NCBI GenBank assembly: GCA_963573305.1
Contig: OY754330.1
Span: forward strand, 7,006,001-7,070,000
Reading direction: 5' to 3'
DNA: 64,000 nucleotides
Source: Pyrrhosoma nymphula
Taxonomy: Eukaryota > Arthropoda > Insecta > Odonata > Coenagrionidae
Shown here: positions 42,866 through 53,850 of the stretch, piece by piece
Numbering within the stretch: the stretch's first letter is position 1
How the letters are laid out: each line of letters begins with the position of its first letter
Notes under the pieces: model-generated
Database searches by the model: none
Seen by the model: the letters and a program-made list of their open reading frames with translations, nothing else
What the model was told of the DNA's origin: nothing
Program-made: the position numbers and the translations under genes

Positions 42866-44850
42866 CCATCCTCCCTTTTTCAGTGTTTACCAACTTTTAC
42901 AATTTTACTAATATACATTTCCATTTTTTTTTTAAATGTTATCTCTTGCTTAATCTTTTCTGCATATTATGTCTGTTTTATTGCCATGGTTACATTTCGG
43001 GTTTCAATACCGAATATGGAAATGAAAAACAACTATGGTAATGTGCTTATTTTAAATTCTTGGTTTTATTTATGTGTTAATACTAAAGGATTCATTGCAA
43101 AATTCGTTTAGTTTCCTAATTACTAGTTGCCGCCACTGGATAAACCCTCAACTAAATTACTTTGTTCCACTCCTTGAAATTGACTGCGAATTTAGTTAAC
43201 ATTCTTTCTTTTTGCCCTTAAATTTAAGGTTTTACATTTTAAATGAAAATAGATGCTCCGGCCTATTCTCCTCATAGCATTAGCTTTCCCGTCCATCTAC
43301 ATCACCAGTTTGGTGCTTTGTCCTTGTGTGATCCAAATGCAGCGCCTCTCAATCGTCTGCTGTCTCCTTCACGAAGTCAAACGATCGTGGTTGTTTTGAA
43401 ATGACCGCTTCATTTGCCATAGCTTCCTCTATTTTTCCTTGCACCAACCAACAGCATTTTATGGCATCTCTCAGCTGTCGGATATGGCTATTCTGAGCAG
43501 ACAGTCTTTCAAACTGTTCATTTGCTACCTTCATGACAGTTTCGTCTCGTAACCCGGACACAAATTGTTCAAAAAAGTTAATGATGTAATAATAGTCTCT
43601 ATAAGTCAGTACTACCATTATTTACTGGTTCAAAATCTGGTTTAACTTTCTCAAAAAATATATTTCTCTCGTTAACATCATTATTTTTTTGTTTCAAAGC
43701 GGTCATCAAAGGTTTTAAATACTTCTCGTTAAATGACCAAGGCCTCATCTATGAACGAATTTCTTTATTTTTTTCAAAACATCTCCCAATCAATTGCTCT
43801 AACGAAGTGAGTTAATGTATTATCTTCGAGGCCGTAATCAGTGTTGCATCGCATTAAATATTCGTCAATTGTAGTTTTTCCAAGTGAATCGTTCCGATTT
43901 CATGTGAATTCTGCATATTTTGCCCATTTACATATATGAAATTATTAATAGTATAAATGAATCTATGGAAATAACTGCGGAAATATGACCTTTGACAGAG
44001 ACAACCATTTACTTGAGTAAACATCCACACAGGTACCTGAATACGACGCCTCTGCGTCGAAACTAGTTGTACCTGAGAATAAATTGGTGGAATATAACAA
44101 AGTTTTCCTTTTCATTTACGTTAAAATGAACTTCCACAAGGTTGAGCCTGAGACGATGGAGATAATACCTTTAATAATATACCTTCAGAATGTAAATCTT
44201 CTTCAATTGCCCCATTTTTTATTTATTATGGAGTGCAGTTCACAATCCATGGTTTGTGAACTTGGGAAAAGCGATTAATATCCTTTTTTTACAGCCATAA
44301 TTTCACGGAAATTTAATAATTGTGGTTGATTCTAATTCTTCATTACGGTAGCTTTGTCACAATATAAACTATTGCACATCATTATGGTAACCATCCACAA
44401 AACATTTTTCGTTTTAATTTTTCTCTTCACAGCCATTGAGACAGAATACGCGGCGGGTTCGACATCGCTTGTCTTTTTTGCATTATCTATTATTAGCAGG
44501 AAGACATCAAATATACGATATGGTGTACTTTGACCCGTGATAGTAGGTCATGCCTATGTCCTGATATATCCTTGGAATATTCTTTTCGGGGAAATTACCT
44601 TAGCTCAAGCTACAAAGAGTAGTATTATATAGTAGACTGTGGTTTTGTTTAGCGGTATTACATTGCTCACCGGGCGCAATGATTGCATTTCGCATCTTAT
44701 AAACTGAATCAAAGGGAGTTAGCACCTGTACTTTACGACATCTAATTCAGCAGGATTTTGAACATTTGTGTTCGACGAAAACATTATTGGGAATTTCATA
44801 CTATGTATTTAATTTCCGTGGATCAATTGTTCGTGCTTAAACGGTATGCC
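42866..44850. other. No confident gene; possible relic at 43250-43900
   Basis: On the minus strand, 43900-43250 gives pieces such as IDEYLMRCNTDYGLEDN, LTHFVRAIDWEMF and an open 89-codon part with FFEQFVSGLRDETVMK and LSAQNSHIRQLRDAIKC. The composition is protein-like and could be a decayed gag-like or transposon ORF, but I do not recognise a family. The rest of the interval is featureless. Confidence 0.3.
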
Positions 44851-44859
44851 ATCTTGCCT

Positions 44860-45726
44860 GGGGGGTTATTTTGTATTGTCTCACTTTAGTGAGAATACGT
44901 CATAAAATGTCACTTTTTCGTAGTTCAACTACGACACCCAGGCGGCGTGACCATCTTCGGATCTCAAGCGGTGAACTGCCGGTCATGCGCTGGTCTTTCA
45001 GACGATTCATCCGCTCTGATCCGTTTCTTTCGACTCTTGATCCGTTTCATTATCTCCGCCTGCCATTAGTTCCATCTCACCTGTCATAAAGAACTTGACA
45101 TCGTTTCCACTTGAAGCTTGAGTTGGAAAATAAGCAAGGGCGCGAAAGATACAAACGATTTTAAATCGTATAGTTGTAATTTGCTAAACGTGAAGAACTT
45201 CAGCATTTTAAACTCCAATATATTGGGCACTTGAAGGTATGCTTTGTTTGAAGTGCTTATGTTATTATTAGCTTGAATTATCTGAGTATATATTTCGTAT
45301 CCCAATGTAATATTTCCCGAACAATGTTGCTGATACCTTTGTTTTCGTGTGCCTATCCGCCAGAGTATGGAGAATGGAATTCAGTTATACCATAATTTCA
45401 TAATTTTAACAAATATTGCCTTAAAATCTACGTTCTTGGTAGATATTTCCCGTGCTTGTGAATCGAACACTAAATTAGATGCACTTAATTTTTTTTAAAT
45501 ATTGAGTGATCGCTTACATGTCGCTTGTAGTTTTGACTGTATTTAGATTTTCGTGGTATGTACAGTGCAAGATATCTTCCGTAAGATGTTGAGCAACCTG
45601 GGTATTCGCTAGTCTCGGCATCTTTTATTTGATATAATGTAATTGAAGCTTCGACAATTCACAAACGGATCTCCCGCCTTTCCACTAAGAGTCACTAAAA
45701 AGGTGAGATTACAAAATAACCCCCCC
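44860..45726 (-). mobile_element. GGGGGGTTATTTTGTA-ended element, copy 2
   Basis: Reverse-oriented relative of 5784-6676. It starts GGGGGGTTATTTTGTATTG and ends AGATTACAAAATAACCCCCC. Interior matches include GACACCCAGGCGGCGTGACC, CATCTTCGGATCTCAAGCGG and GATATCTTCCGTAAGATG. One extra C at the right end and no clear target duplication. No shared ORF. Confidence 0.75.
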
Positions 45727-48500
45727 GGGAGTGCCTACATTCCGGGTATGGTTTAACTTCAGGAATGGAACAGCTGACTGACTGCTTTCCCTCAATCTCG
45801 TTGTCCCCACACCTGCACCTCGATTATGTAAATGTGAAAGCGATGACGGGGGGTGATATTTATCACAGCATGCGATGACGTTCGGCGTGATCGAGCGATC
45901 ATGTAAGGCACCGTCATCGCACGTACGACGGTCATGGGCTGACGTCACACGCTTATATTCGAATCGCGTTTCAAAACATTGTTTGTTTATGTTGGTAACA
46001 ATGGAGAATCTGAAGAACCAATGGAAATCGGCGACACATTCTTAAATAGGTACAATTATAAATATAATACTTTATATCTTTAATATTTTAATGTACTATA
46101 TTATTATATGTTATGTATATGCCTTTTATGAATAATTAGCGATAACATGTCGCTTAAATGCTCGAATCAATGTATTCCACATAATCTATAAAATGACTAA
46201 CGATAATGTTATGGCGGAGCGGTGAGTCTTTTGCTGTAATAAGATTTTAGCATTACATTTTTATAGTTATCCAAGTTAATAACGCCTGCAATCCCAAGCA
46301 TTAAATAATGTATTGAATTTCCTCTTTCCCCGTACCAATGTTGTGATAGTACTGAAGCTTATTAGCTATCGGCGAGTCGGATATCTCATGTCGACATATG
46401 CACATTTGTGACAGACTGTTCATGCAATTACAACAAATAGTCCTTCCGTCGAGAACTATCATTAAATTGTAATCCATGTTCTTCTACTCTGTGATTTTAT
46501 ATTCAACTGGCAGTAATGGGCTGGGTACTCTCATTGACTGTTGTAAAGTTCGTAGTGGTATGACCACTTAAGGTGAGAGATGTAAGCGAGAGATGGGCGT
46601 AGAAAAATGTTAATATTGGTCTCAGTTGAAATGATACAGAAATAATTTTACTGCTTTTATAATTGTTGAAGATTAGCTATTAAATAAACACCTGAGGTTT
46701 TTGTGGGTAATGTAAATTTACGGATTATTTTACCCGTAGAAGAACCCGTTTACGTGGTTTTATAATTTTCACGGTGCGGCATTGAACTTGTTTTAGTTGA
46801 TTTTGACCTAGGTTTACCATTACGATACACTAAAGTGATGTGCTCTTTTTAATTCAACCCTTGCATACTTGTGCATACATATGCTTGGGAAATTCTAAGG
46901 AAGTGTTCGTCTTCCCTAAAGAAGGATTAAGCGAAAGTGATGTAAACATGCCTTTGTGCTGGCAAATCGCATTACGGAGTATGAAATTATTCTATCTTAT
47001 ATTATAATGTTATCTTGTGGCTATTAGCAATTACAAATATATTATTTAAATTCCATTATGGGAAATATTCCGCGACTGAATGGCAGATAGACGATATTTC
47101 TAACATATAAATTTTTTTAAACTTTTCACACTGCGAATTAACCTATTTCTCTTGAAATACTTGTGTGTCAAGCCGGATAAGTGCGCTTTTCCTTCTTTTT
47201 TCCCGGTCGCAATGTCATTCAGAATAGCACTACAAGACATTTTATTATTCTGTATAATTACTTGAGGTCTTCATGAAGGTATTTCATAAACGAAAAGTTA
47301 ATTAATTGGGCTTGGACATTCGTAATTGAAGTTTATTCAACGTATTCGCACATATTCGATACCTTATCACGCTCATCACCATCATTTTCGAGCGTCATCG
47401 CTATTCGGGGCTTCGACGTCGCTAACACCCTCATCACAGTTACATGATCGCTGTTATCACCCTCCGCCGTCCGTACGTCGTTGTCCTGGGCAACGACGTC
47501 GCTATCACCCTTATCACAGTTACATAATCGAGGTGCTGGGGTAGGTACCTAATCACCGATGTCTATTGTTTTACATTATTTTTACTCATGGTGGATGGAT
47601 TTATTTTAAACAATTCAGCAATTACATATTTCATTAAGTTTGAGAAATTACTAACTCTTATGCATGAAAAACCTCCCCTTTGGAGATTGATACAAAATAA
47701 ACACTAGAAACTTACAGATTAAATTGATACAAAATTATCATTAAAATGTTATAAGTTTATTTACATTTTTACCGTACCTAGTGACCGTGGAGTTGGCTGT
47801 ACCATAGTTGGATTGATCCCTTAGAGTTCTTTTTACTTAACGTGGATGGATTTATTTTCAATATTTCAGCAATTAGATGTTTAATTGAGTGTAAGAAATC
47901 AATCTCTTTAATTCAGCTAGTGACAACTATACAACCAATAGGATCAATTAACCTAAGTGTATAACCAAACAGTATGTTGCTAATCAACTCGGTTGAGACT
48001 GTTGAAGCATCAGGATGCCGGATGCCGATACTGGAGGATACTGGTTTGATATAAGTCTGTTACTTGTTATAATACTTAGCGATACCGCTGCGAGATCACA
48101 GCAATGCTATTCGCATTTCCCGGGGTTGCCCTTCTGCAACACTGCAGTGAATATAACGTAGCTAAGAATTGATTTTAAATATGTTGAAATTTCATTAAAA
48201 TATCACCCTATATTTGTTATGAAGCAGATTTTAACATAATATGTCGATTGGCAGTGCGTTTTTATTATGAACTCATAATGTGTAAGTTGCGTTTAAACGT
48301 AAATGTCCCGCAGTTGCATTGGAAATATAATAAACAAATGTACCTCAAACATATATATTTAAAACAATCCTCGGCAAGCTGTTTGAAAAATTACAATTGC
48401 AGTTCTTCACACAAACGTTTTAACGAAAGCCAAGAAGCGGTGATTATCTTCCACGGTTCAAACGAAAGGAAACATTCGTTTTCCTCAAGTCTTTCAGAGA
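45727..48500. other. No supported gene
   Basis: AT-rich. A CG-richer patch lies at 45840-45970. Frames do not exceed 91 codons. A duplicated block at 47414-47530 is listed separately. Confidence 0.5.
47414..47530. repeat. Two direct repeats of 37 bp, 80-bp period
   Basis: CGACGTCGCTAACACCCTCA and its continuation to ACATGATCG (47414-47450) recur as CGACGTCGCTATCACCCTTA to ACATAATCG at 47494-47530. Three or four differences. Confidence 0.85.
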
Positions 48501-48528
48501 CGCGCAGTTTGAGCAAAGGGTGATGATC

Positions 48529-48720
48529 AGATTAGATTACGCCGTCACCACCGATCGGAGAGATAGACGTTATTTCAAAACCCCTCCCTTCTTCAGTTAT
48601 CTCCTGTTTCCCCTTCACATATCCCTTCCCACCTTCCCATGGAAACGACGAACCGGCTACGGCATTGTCACGTAGGCAGAGATCATTCGCCATCACAATC
48701 CACAGCTTCGACAAGGTGCA
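48529..48720. repeat. Dispersed repeat, copy 2
   Basis: Related to 36655-36845: AGATTAGATTACGCCGTC, pyrimidine-rich middle, GGAAACGACGAACC, GTAGGCAGAG, TTCGCCA. A third, more distant CCTCC-rich part ending GGGAACGA is at 49070-49190. Confidence 0.6.
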
Positions 48721-49240
48721 AAAGGATTACTCCACGGAGTTTAGTGGTTCGTGTGTTGTAACTTTGAATTCTAAGAAATGTTGGTGTTAGTTTAATATGA
48801 AAATTACTAACGTATTGAATTACTTTCTGTGCTTTCAGACTACTCTGTACTTGTACTGAACGACTTCCCCTTGGGATCCATTTCCTTTCCGTCACTTGCT
48901 GCCGTCTTCGGTGAGTACTACTTTTATGTGGTTTTATCCGTTCATTTGAACGATTCATAATTCACTCGGATGCAATAAATGTGCGAAACACCGAACGTAA
49001 AAAGGAGTTTTATTACTGGACTCATAATTCAAACACAGAATTCTGAAATCCGCTGTGAGTGATTTTTCCAAACCACTTTTCACTACCCCTTCCACTTTGC
49101 TTTGAGTTCTTACTTTGAACTTGCTTCTACAAGCTACTCTTGCTCCCTCACCGCCACTTCCTCCTCGTTCCCATGGGAACGAATAATTAACGAAATGAAA
49201 CGACACGTACGATTTGTCTCTTAACTCCAGTTAGATTATA

Positions 49241-50105
49241 AGACGCCATTTTGATTTTGTTTCGGAGAAAACTAATTCTTGCACATCATCTAGTTCCGTG
49301 CGCTGTAAGTTGGATTTGGATTGGCATAATATTGTCATTTATTATACATTTGATTAATCTGAATTGTCATATCTTATATTCCTAAAGTATTCTCTGTATT
49401 TTCAGAAAGTTCTCGACGCCATTTTGATTTAGTTTCGGACAAAACTAATTCCTACGCTTGATCTAGTTCCGTGTAATGTAAGTTGGATTTGAAATTGCAT
49501 GATATTGTCATTTAATTTACATTTGATAAATCTGATCTTTCGTATCTACTTTAAATATTCTCTGAAATTTCAGATAGTTCTCGATTCGCTACATCACCGG
49601 AGGACATATTGCCGTCCACGATCTTCAGTTGCATTCGCCTTGAGTAACCACTTGAATATAATTTATTTATTTAATTTTTTGATCAATTATCAACTTCGAT
49701 TGACTATTTCTCTCACATTTGTGTGAGATCGTCAAGTAATCGAAATGAAATCCACATGTCATATTTTGATTTTGTTTCGTAGAATATAAATTACTGCACA
49801 TGATTTAATTCTCTGTGCTGTAAGTTGTAAAACAAGTTGTACACAATTGCCATTTAATAGGTTTTCGATGAATTTGAATTGTCTAATCTAGTTAAAATGT
49901 CCTCTGTATTTTCAGAAAGTCTCGATTCGCTACATCACCAGATTGCCGACATGTTGGAAGACATATTGCCGACAACAATCATCAGTTACATACACCTTGA
50001 GTAAGTACTTGAATATTTTTTATTATTTCATTTTTTTGGTCAAATATGAACTTCTATTTAATGTTTCTCGTGGGGATGTGGGGGAGCGTCAAGTAATTGA
50101 AATAA
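49241..50105 (+). repeat. Tandemly duplicated blocks carrying splice-like signals
   Basis: Block B (GACGCCATTTTGATTT, GTTTCGG, CTAGTTCCGTG, GTAAGTTGGATTTG, ending CTCTGTATTTTCAGAAAGT) occurs at 49241-49413 and 49416-49582, and in diverged form at 49755-49920. Block X (CTCGATTCGCTACATCACC, GGACATATTGCCG, CCTTGAGTAA, ending TCAAGTAAT-GAAAT) follows at 49582-49750 and 49921-50105. Each B block contains a GTAAGT donor and a polypyrimidine TTTTCAG or TTTCAG acceptor about 120-170 bp later; the second X copy ends its conserved part with GAGTAAGTA. No protein frame is conserved. Confidence 0.7.
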
Positions 50106-52010
50106 ATTCTACAAGATACATATTTAGATGCATTGAAAAAGGCTTATCACGAAGGAATACTCCATTTAATATGTCCATCAAATTTGTGTCATCGAGTTGA
50201 AATAATATCTGTGGTGTTAATTATTTTTCTTGTTTTGATTTAAACCGTTTTATTAGTATTTAACATATTTGAATTTATTCCATACTCTTGCCTTTTGTTT
50301 GAAGACATTTTGGTAACTATCATCTAATAAATATTTGGCTTTAAGACTACCGTTGTGAATTCAGTACCAGCAGACTTTTGCTGCAGCTATTTTTATATGA
50401 TGCTCGCAATTTTAATTATCTCAATTAAATGTTCTTTCTTGAATTGAAAAATGTTGTGGTTACGTTGTTCTGCTCATAACGCAGTCATCAAATAATCGAT
50501 TTTTAAAAATGTATTTGGGAGTAGGTTTTCCAAAACGGAGAATGTTTTAAACAAGCGGATTCTTGCAGTTTCGCAGCAGTCATTCAAATTCCTAGATAGT
50601 TCTATTCACATTTCCAATCTGCAAGAAGTTGACTGTCAGTTACATTGTTCGATCAACCGTGTGATACCATGGTATTATACTTAGTCGTAAGGGTATTATA
50701 GTGGATCTTTGCTTCCTTTATATGCTCTTAATATTTCTAACCAAATTAAGGGGGATATTTGTGAAAAGTGAACTAACGTTGGGTAAGTAAAGTTTATAAT
50801 CTAATGAAATTATTTGCTAAATATATTTTTTTCAAAAATTGAAATGAATTTTTAAATTGTATCTCTCTGGGGACAAATGGATAAGTATGTTGGAAATGAA
50901 TTCAGCTCAAAGTGACTGCTTGTCTGAGAGGATTGCCAGGCTTATCGCAAGGTTATACTATACCTTTAAACTATTTGCAACACTCAGCGCAGATGTGGAT
51001 TCTGTGGCAAAAATGCTCGCCAGTTTTGCGTTGTTTGTGATGTTGGGCGGCACATCCAGTGTTTTGAGGAATTCCATGCTTGAAATTAAAATTAGATAAT
51101 ATTTTTTAAGTTAATTAGCAAATCTTACATTTTATGTGCTCTGAGCATGAATTGCCTTGTGTTTTCCACTAGTCTCTGCTCCTTGAAGTGTTGCCTCATT
51201 GTTACAAACTGGCGATTAAGGCTGCCCAAAATATATCTAAGATTTAAGTATCAAGTACGGTTAGTATTTTGCATTGTTATTTTGCAGTTGAAAGTTTGTG
51301 AACGAGTATAAACATATCAAAACTATTGTTAGTCATCAGTAAACCTAAAAAATATCGAAAAAACTGTTTATTTTGAGTTATTGAATGAAAATTTTAACCA
51401 CAAAAGAAACGGATGATTTATGACGTTTGATTTTTGATGTCAGGGTGAAACTAGTTTGTGTCTATTCAATTGATTAATTAACATTTTCAAGATAATTATT
51501 TTTATAAAGCACCCTACCCACTCATGCCCAGCGCCTACATTTGGGGGCACCTCATATTTTATAAATACGCAATGAAAATTAAAAAAAAAGTTGTTGTCGT
51601 ATTTCAAATGCAAAAACAAACAACATAGATACAAATCACGACAACTATTCAACTTTTTCAAGTGTAGGCACTAATGGGTTCATTTCGTTAGTTTTCTTGA
51701 ATCTCCAATTAACGCAGAGTTCCTATCGTATATTTTTCCAAAACTTTAACTGCCCAGCACTTCTCCCTGTAATATATATCCACCCAATGATAAAGGTACT
51801 GGTCATTTTAAAGTTTCATTACGCCTACAGCGTCAAGCTCTACACTAAGCTTATAGGTTTTTTTACTTATATATTACGCACGTTTCAATGTATATATACA
51901 CTGCAGTACAATCATTAATATAACGCTTGTATTCATGAAATGTTCTTTTGTCTTGCTTAATGGCGAGTACAGATGCGTTACACTGCTTCTAAATCTCTTA
52001 ACAGTAGAAC
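50106..52010. other. No supported gene
   Basis: AT-rich DNA. An 80-codon plus frame at 50857 (ISMLEMNSAQSDCLSERIAR) has protein-like composition but no recognised motif or splice context. Confidence 0.45.
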
Positions 52011-52207
52011 TATATCATCATCATCATTGGTGCATCTGTCCGTAGACAGGTTTCAACGGTAGCGTTGTCTCCACAGCATTCTGTCCTGGGCCTCTCTCTT
52101 CATCTCCGCATAACTCCTTCCTTCTTTAAATATCCCTCAGCATTCCGTACCTCCTCCTTCCTCTCTTCCCTTCTATTTCCCCTTCTATTATTATTTTCTG
52201 TAGGCAG

Positions 52208-53107
52208 TTATTCCTTAAAATATGTCCTATCCATTTTGCCTTTCTCTTTTTTTATTTCTCTCAGTATACTTCTTTCTTCTCCAATCCTCCTTAGCACTTC
52301 TTCATTCGTAATCTTATCTTTCCATCCAATCTTTTCCATTCTTCGCCATAGCCACATTTCAAAGCTTTCTAAGTACTTTTCTTCTCTCTTCTTTAACGTC
52401 CACGTTTCGCATCCATACAACACAATGCTCCATATGAAGCATTTTGCAAATCTTTTCCTAATGTCCATCTTGATGTTCCTTGCTGTCACCAGTTCCTTAA
52501 CCTTGCTAAAAGCTACTTTTCCTTGCCCAATTCTGCTTTTAATTTCTTCAGTACAGTTGCCACTCTGTGTAACTATACTTCCCAGGTACCTGAAAGAACT
52601 TACTTGTTTTAATTTTTCTTTCTCCAGCCATATATTTAAGGGCCCTTCTGTCTTTGCTATTCTCATTACCTTAGTTTTATTGCCGTTTATTCTCATTCCG
52701 TAGTCTTCACTTTTCTTCCTAATTCTTTCCATCATTTCCTGAAGTTCTTCTTCATTCTCTGCTATTATAGCCTGGTCATCAGCATATTTGATGGATTTTA
52801 TTCTCTCACCTCCCACTTTTATCCCCCCGATGTCTTCTAAAGCTTCTTCCAGCAGTTTGTCAGCATACAAGTTAAAGAGACATGGTGACAGACAGCAACC
52901 CTGCCTAACTCCTCTTCCTATTGTGGTTTCCTTTGTTTCCTCGTCCCCAATTCTTACCGAAACTTTCTGATGGATGTACATCTGCTTTATTAATCTTCTA
53001 TCCTTCCAGTCTATATCTATCTTTCTCAGAAGATCTAATAAGATATCCCATCTGACCCTATCAAATGCCTTTTCATAATCAATGAAGCATACGCATATCC
53101 CACGGTT
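52208..53107 (-). pseudogene. LINE reverse transcriptase, second half and C-terminus
   Basis: Open minus frame: RGICVCFIDYEKAFDRVRWD, VRQGCCLSPCLFNLYADKLL, IKYADDQAIIAENEEELQEM, MRINGNKTKVM, FRYLGSIVTQSGNCTEEIKS, IWSIVLYGCETWTLKKREEK and FEMWLWRRMEKIGW. YADD, the catalytic box, is intact, as are the F-x-DYEKAFD Asp and the VRQGCxLSPxLFN box. About 300 uninterrupted residues indicate a young insertion. The frame stops at 52208, close to the usual end of the family. Function is lost only because of the insertion upstream and the missing endonuclease. Confidence 0.9.
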
Positions 53108-53228
53108 CAACTCGCTTTCAACTTCGCTCGCACTTACCCAGGCGAACGAAGCGAAGCACCTGATTGGCTGCGCGCGAAACGCTTCGCTTAGTACGCGTGA
53201 AATGCTTGAATGTGAATCCCCCTTAATA
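53108..53228. mobile_element. ~120-bp insertion in the LINE ORF
   Basis: The LINE coding sequence breaks after MLTERVL (53229) and resumes at NRGICVCFIDYEKAF (53107). Between lies GC-richer DNA with complementary words AAGCGAAGCG / CGCTTCGCTT and AGCGAA / TTCGCT, so it can fold back. A small MITE is plausible. The exact ends and target duplication are uncertain: TTAA lies at the right junction and TTCAA at the left. Confidence 0.55.
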
Positions 53229-53850
53229 CCCTTTCTGTTAGCATCCTCATACATCCAATAGCATCTCTCGTTCCTCTGCCCTTGCGGAAACCAAACTGGT
53301 CTTCCTCTAATTTTCCTTCTATTTTCCTTCTCATTCTTTCCAATATAACTTTGGTTATAACTTTGCCCACATGTGAGATAAGGCTTATAGTTCTGTAGTT
53401 TTTACATTCCTGTGCATTACATATCTTTGGTACCGGCACCATTATAGTTTTGATAAGATCTTCTGGCCACTCCCCTGTATCATATATTTTATTAACCATA
53501 TCCGTGAGCCGATCCAACCCATTTTTCTCTAAAGCCTTTAGAATCTCTACTGGTATTTGGTCTCCGCCGACTGCCTTCCTATTCTTCATTCCTTTTACTG
53601 CCATTTCTATCTCCCCTTTCATTACTTTAGGACCTGTATTGTCCCTCTCCTCATTCATGTCATCCTCCAATTCTATTTCACTTCCTCTTTCTCTTGTGCA
53701 GTACAGTTCTTTTATATATTCCTCCCATATTTCCTTCACATCCTCGTTATCTGTTGTAACCCTATATATCCAAATATTAATTGGAAAAAGTTTATCTGAT
53801 ATATTTCGTAGTTTAAGTGCATGTAGTTTAAGTGCATGTGTTAAGTGCAT
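53229..53850 (-). pseudogene. LINE reverse transcriptase, first half
   Basis: The open minus frame includes WEEYIKELYC, GEIEMAVKGMKNRKAVGGDQ, PVEILKALEKNG, WPEDLIKTIMVPVPKI, CKNYRTISLISHVGKVITKV, EEDQFGFRKGRGTRDAIGCM and RMLTERVL. These are RT motifs 0-2a of APE-type LINEs: K-x-x-KAxGxDxIPxE, W-x-x-x-x-I-x-PxPK, NYRxISL and E-x-QxGFRxGRGTxDAI. The frame runs on into the inserted DNA and stops at 53188. The first residues upstream of WEEYIKELYC are not LINE-like, which places the truncation point around 53790. Confidence 0.85.

Larger units (their letters stand above)
52014..53800 (-). mobile_element. LINE retrotransposon, 5'-truncated, with (ATG)n 3' tail
   Basis: The minus strand carries the RT and C-terminal region with few lesions and ends in a short ATGATGATGATG tail (plus strand 52014-52028). 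The N-terminal endonuclease is missing. The left flank on the minus strand begins near 53800, next to repeated TTTAAGTGCATG words. Only one major lesion, the ~120-bp insertion near 53108-53228, separates two long open frames. This is the best-preserved LINE here. Confidence 0.88.

Noticed and set aside
43250..43900. Protein-like minus-strand pieces suggestive of a retroelement gag.
   Set aside because: No zinc knuckle, protease or other diagnostic motif; frames are broken. Mentioned only within the interval description.
52065..52703. A 212-codon plus-strand open frame rich in Leu/Ser/Phe.
   Set aside because: Exactly antisense to the LINE reverse transcriptase C-terminus, whose motifs are clear.
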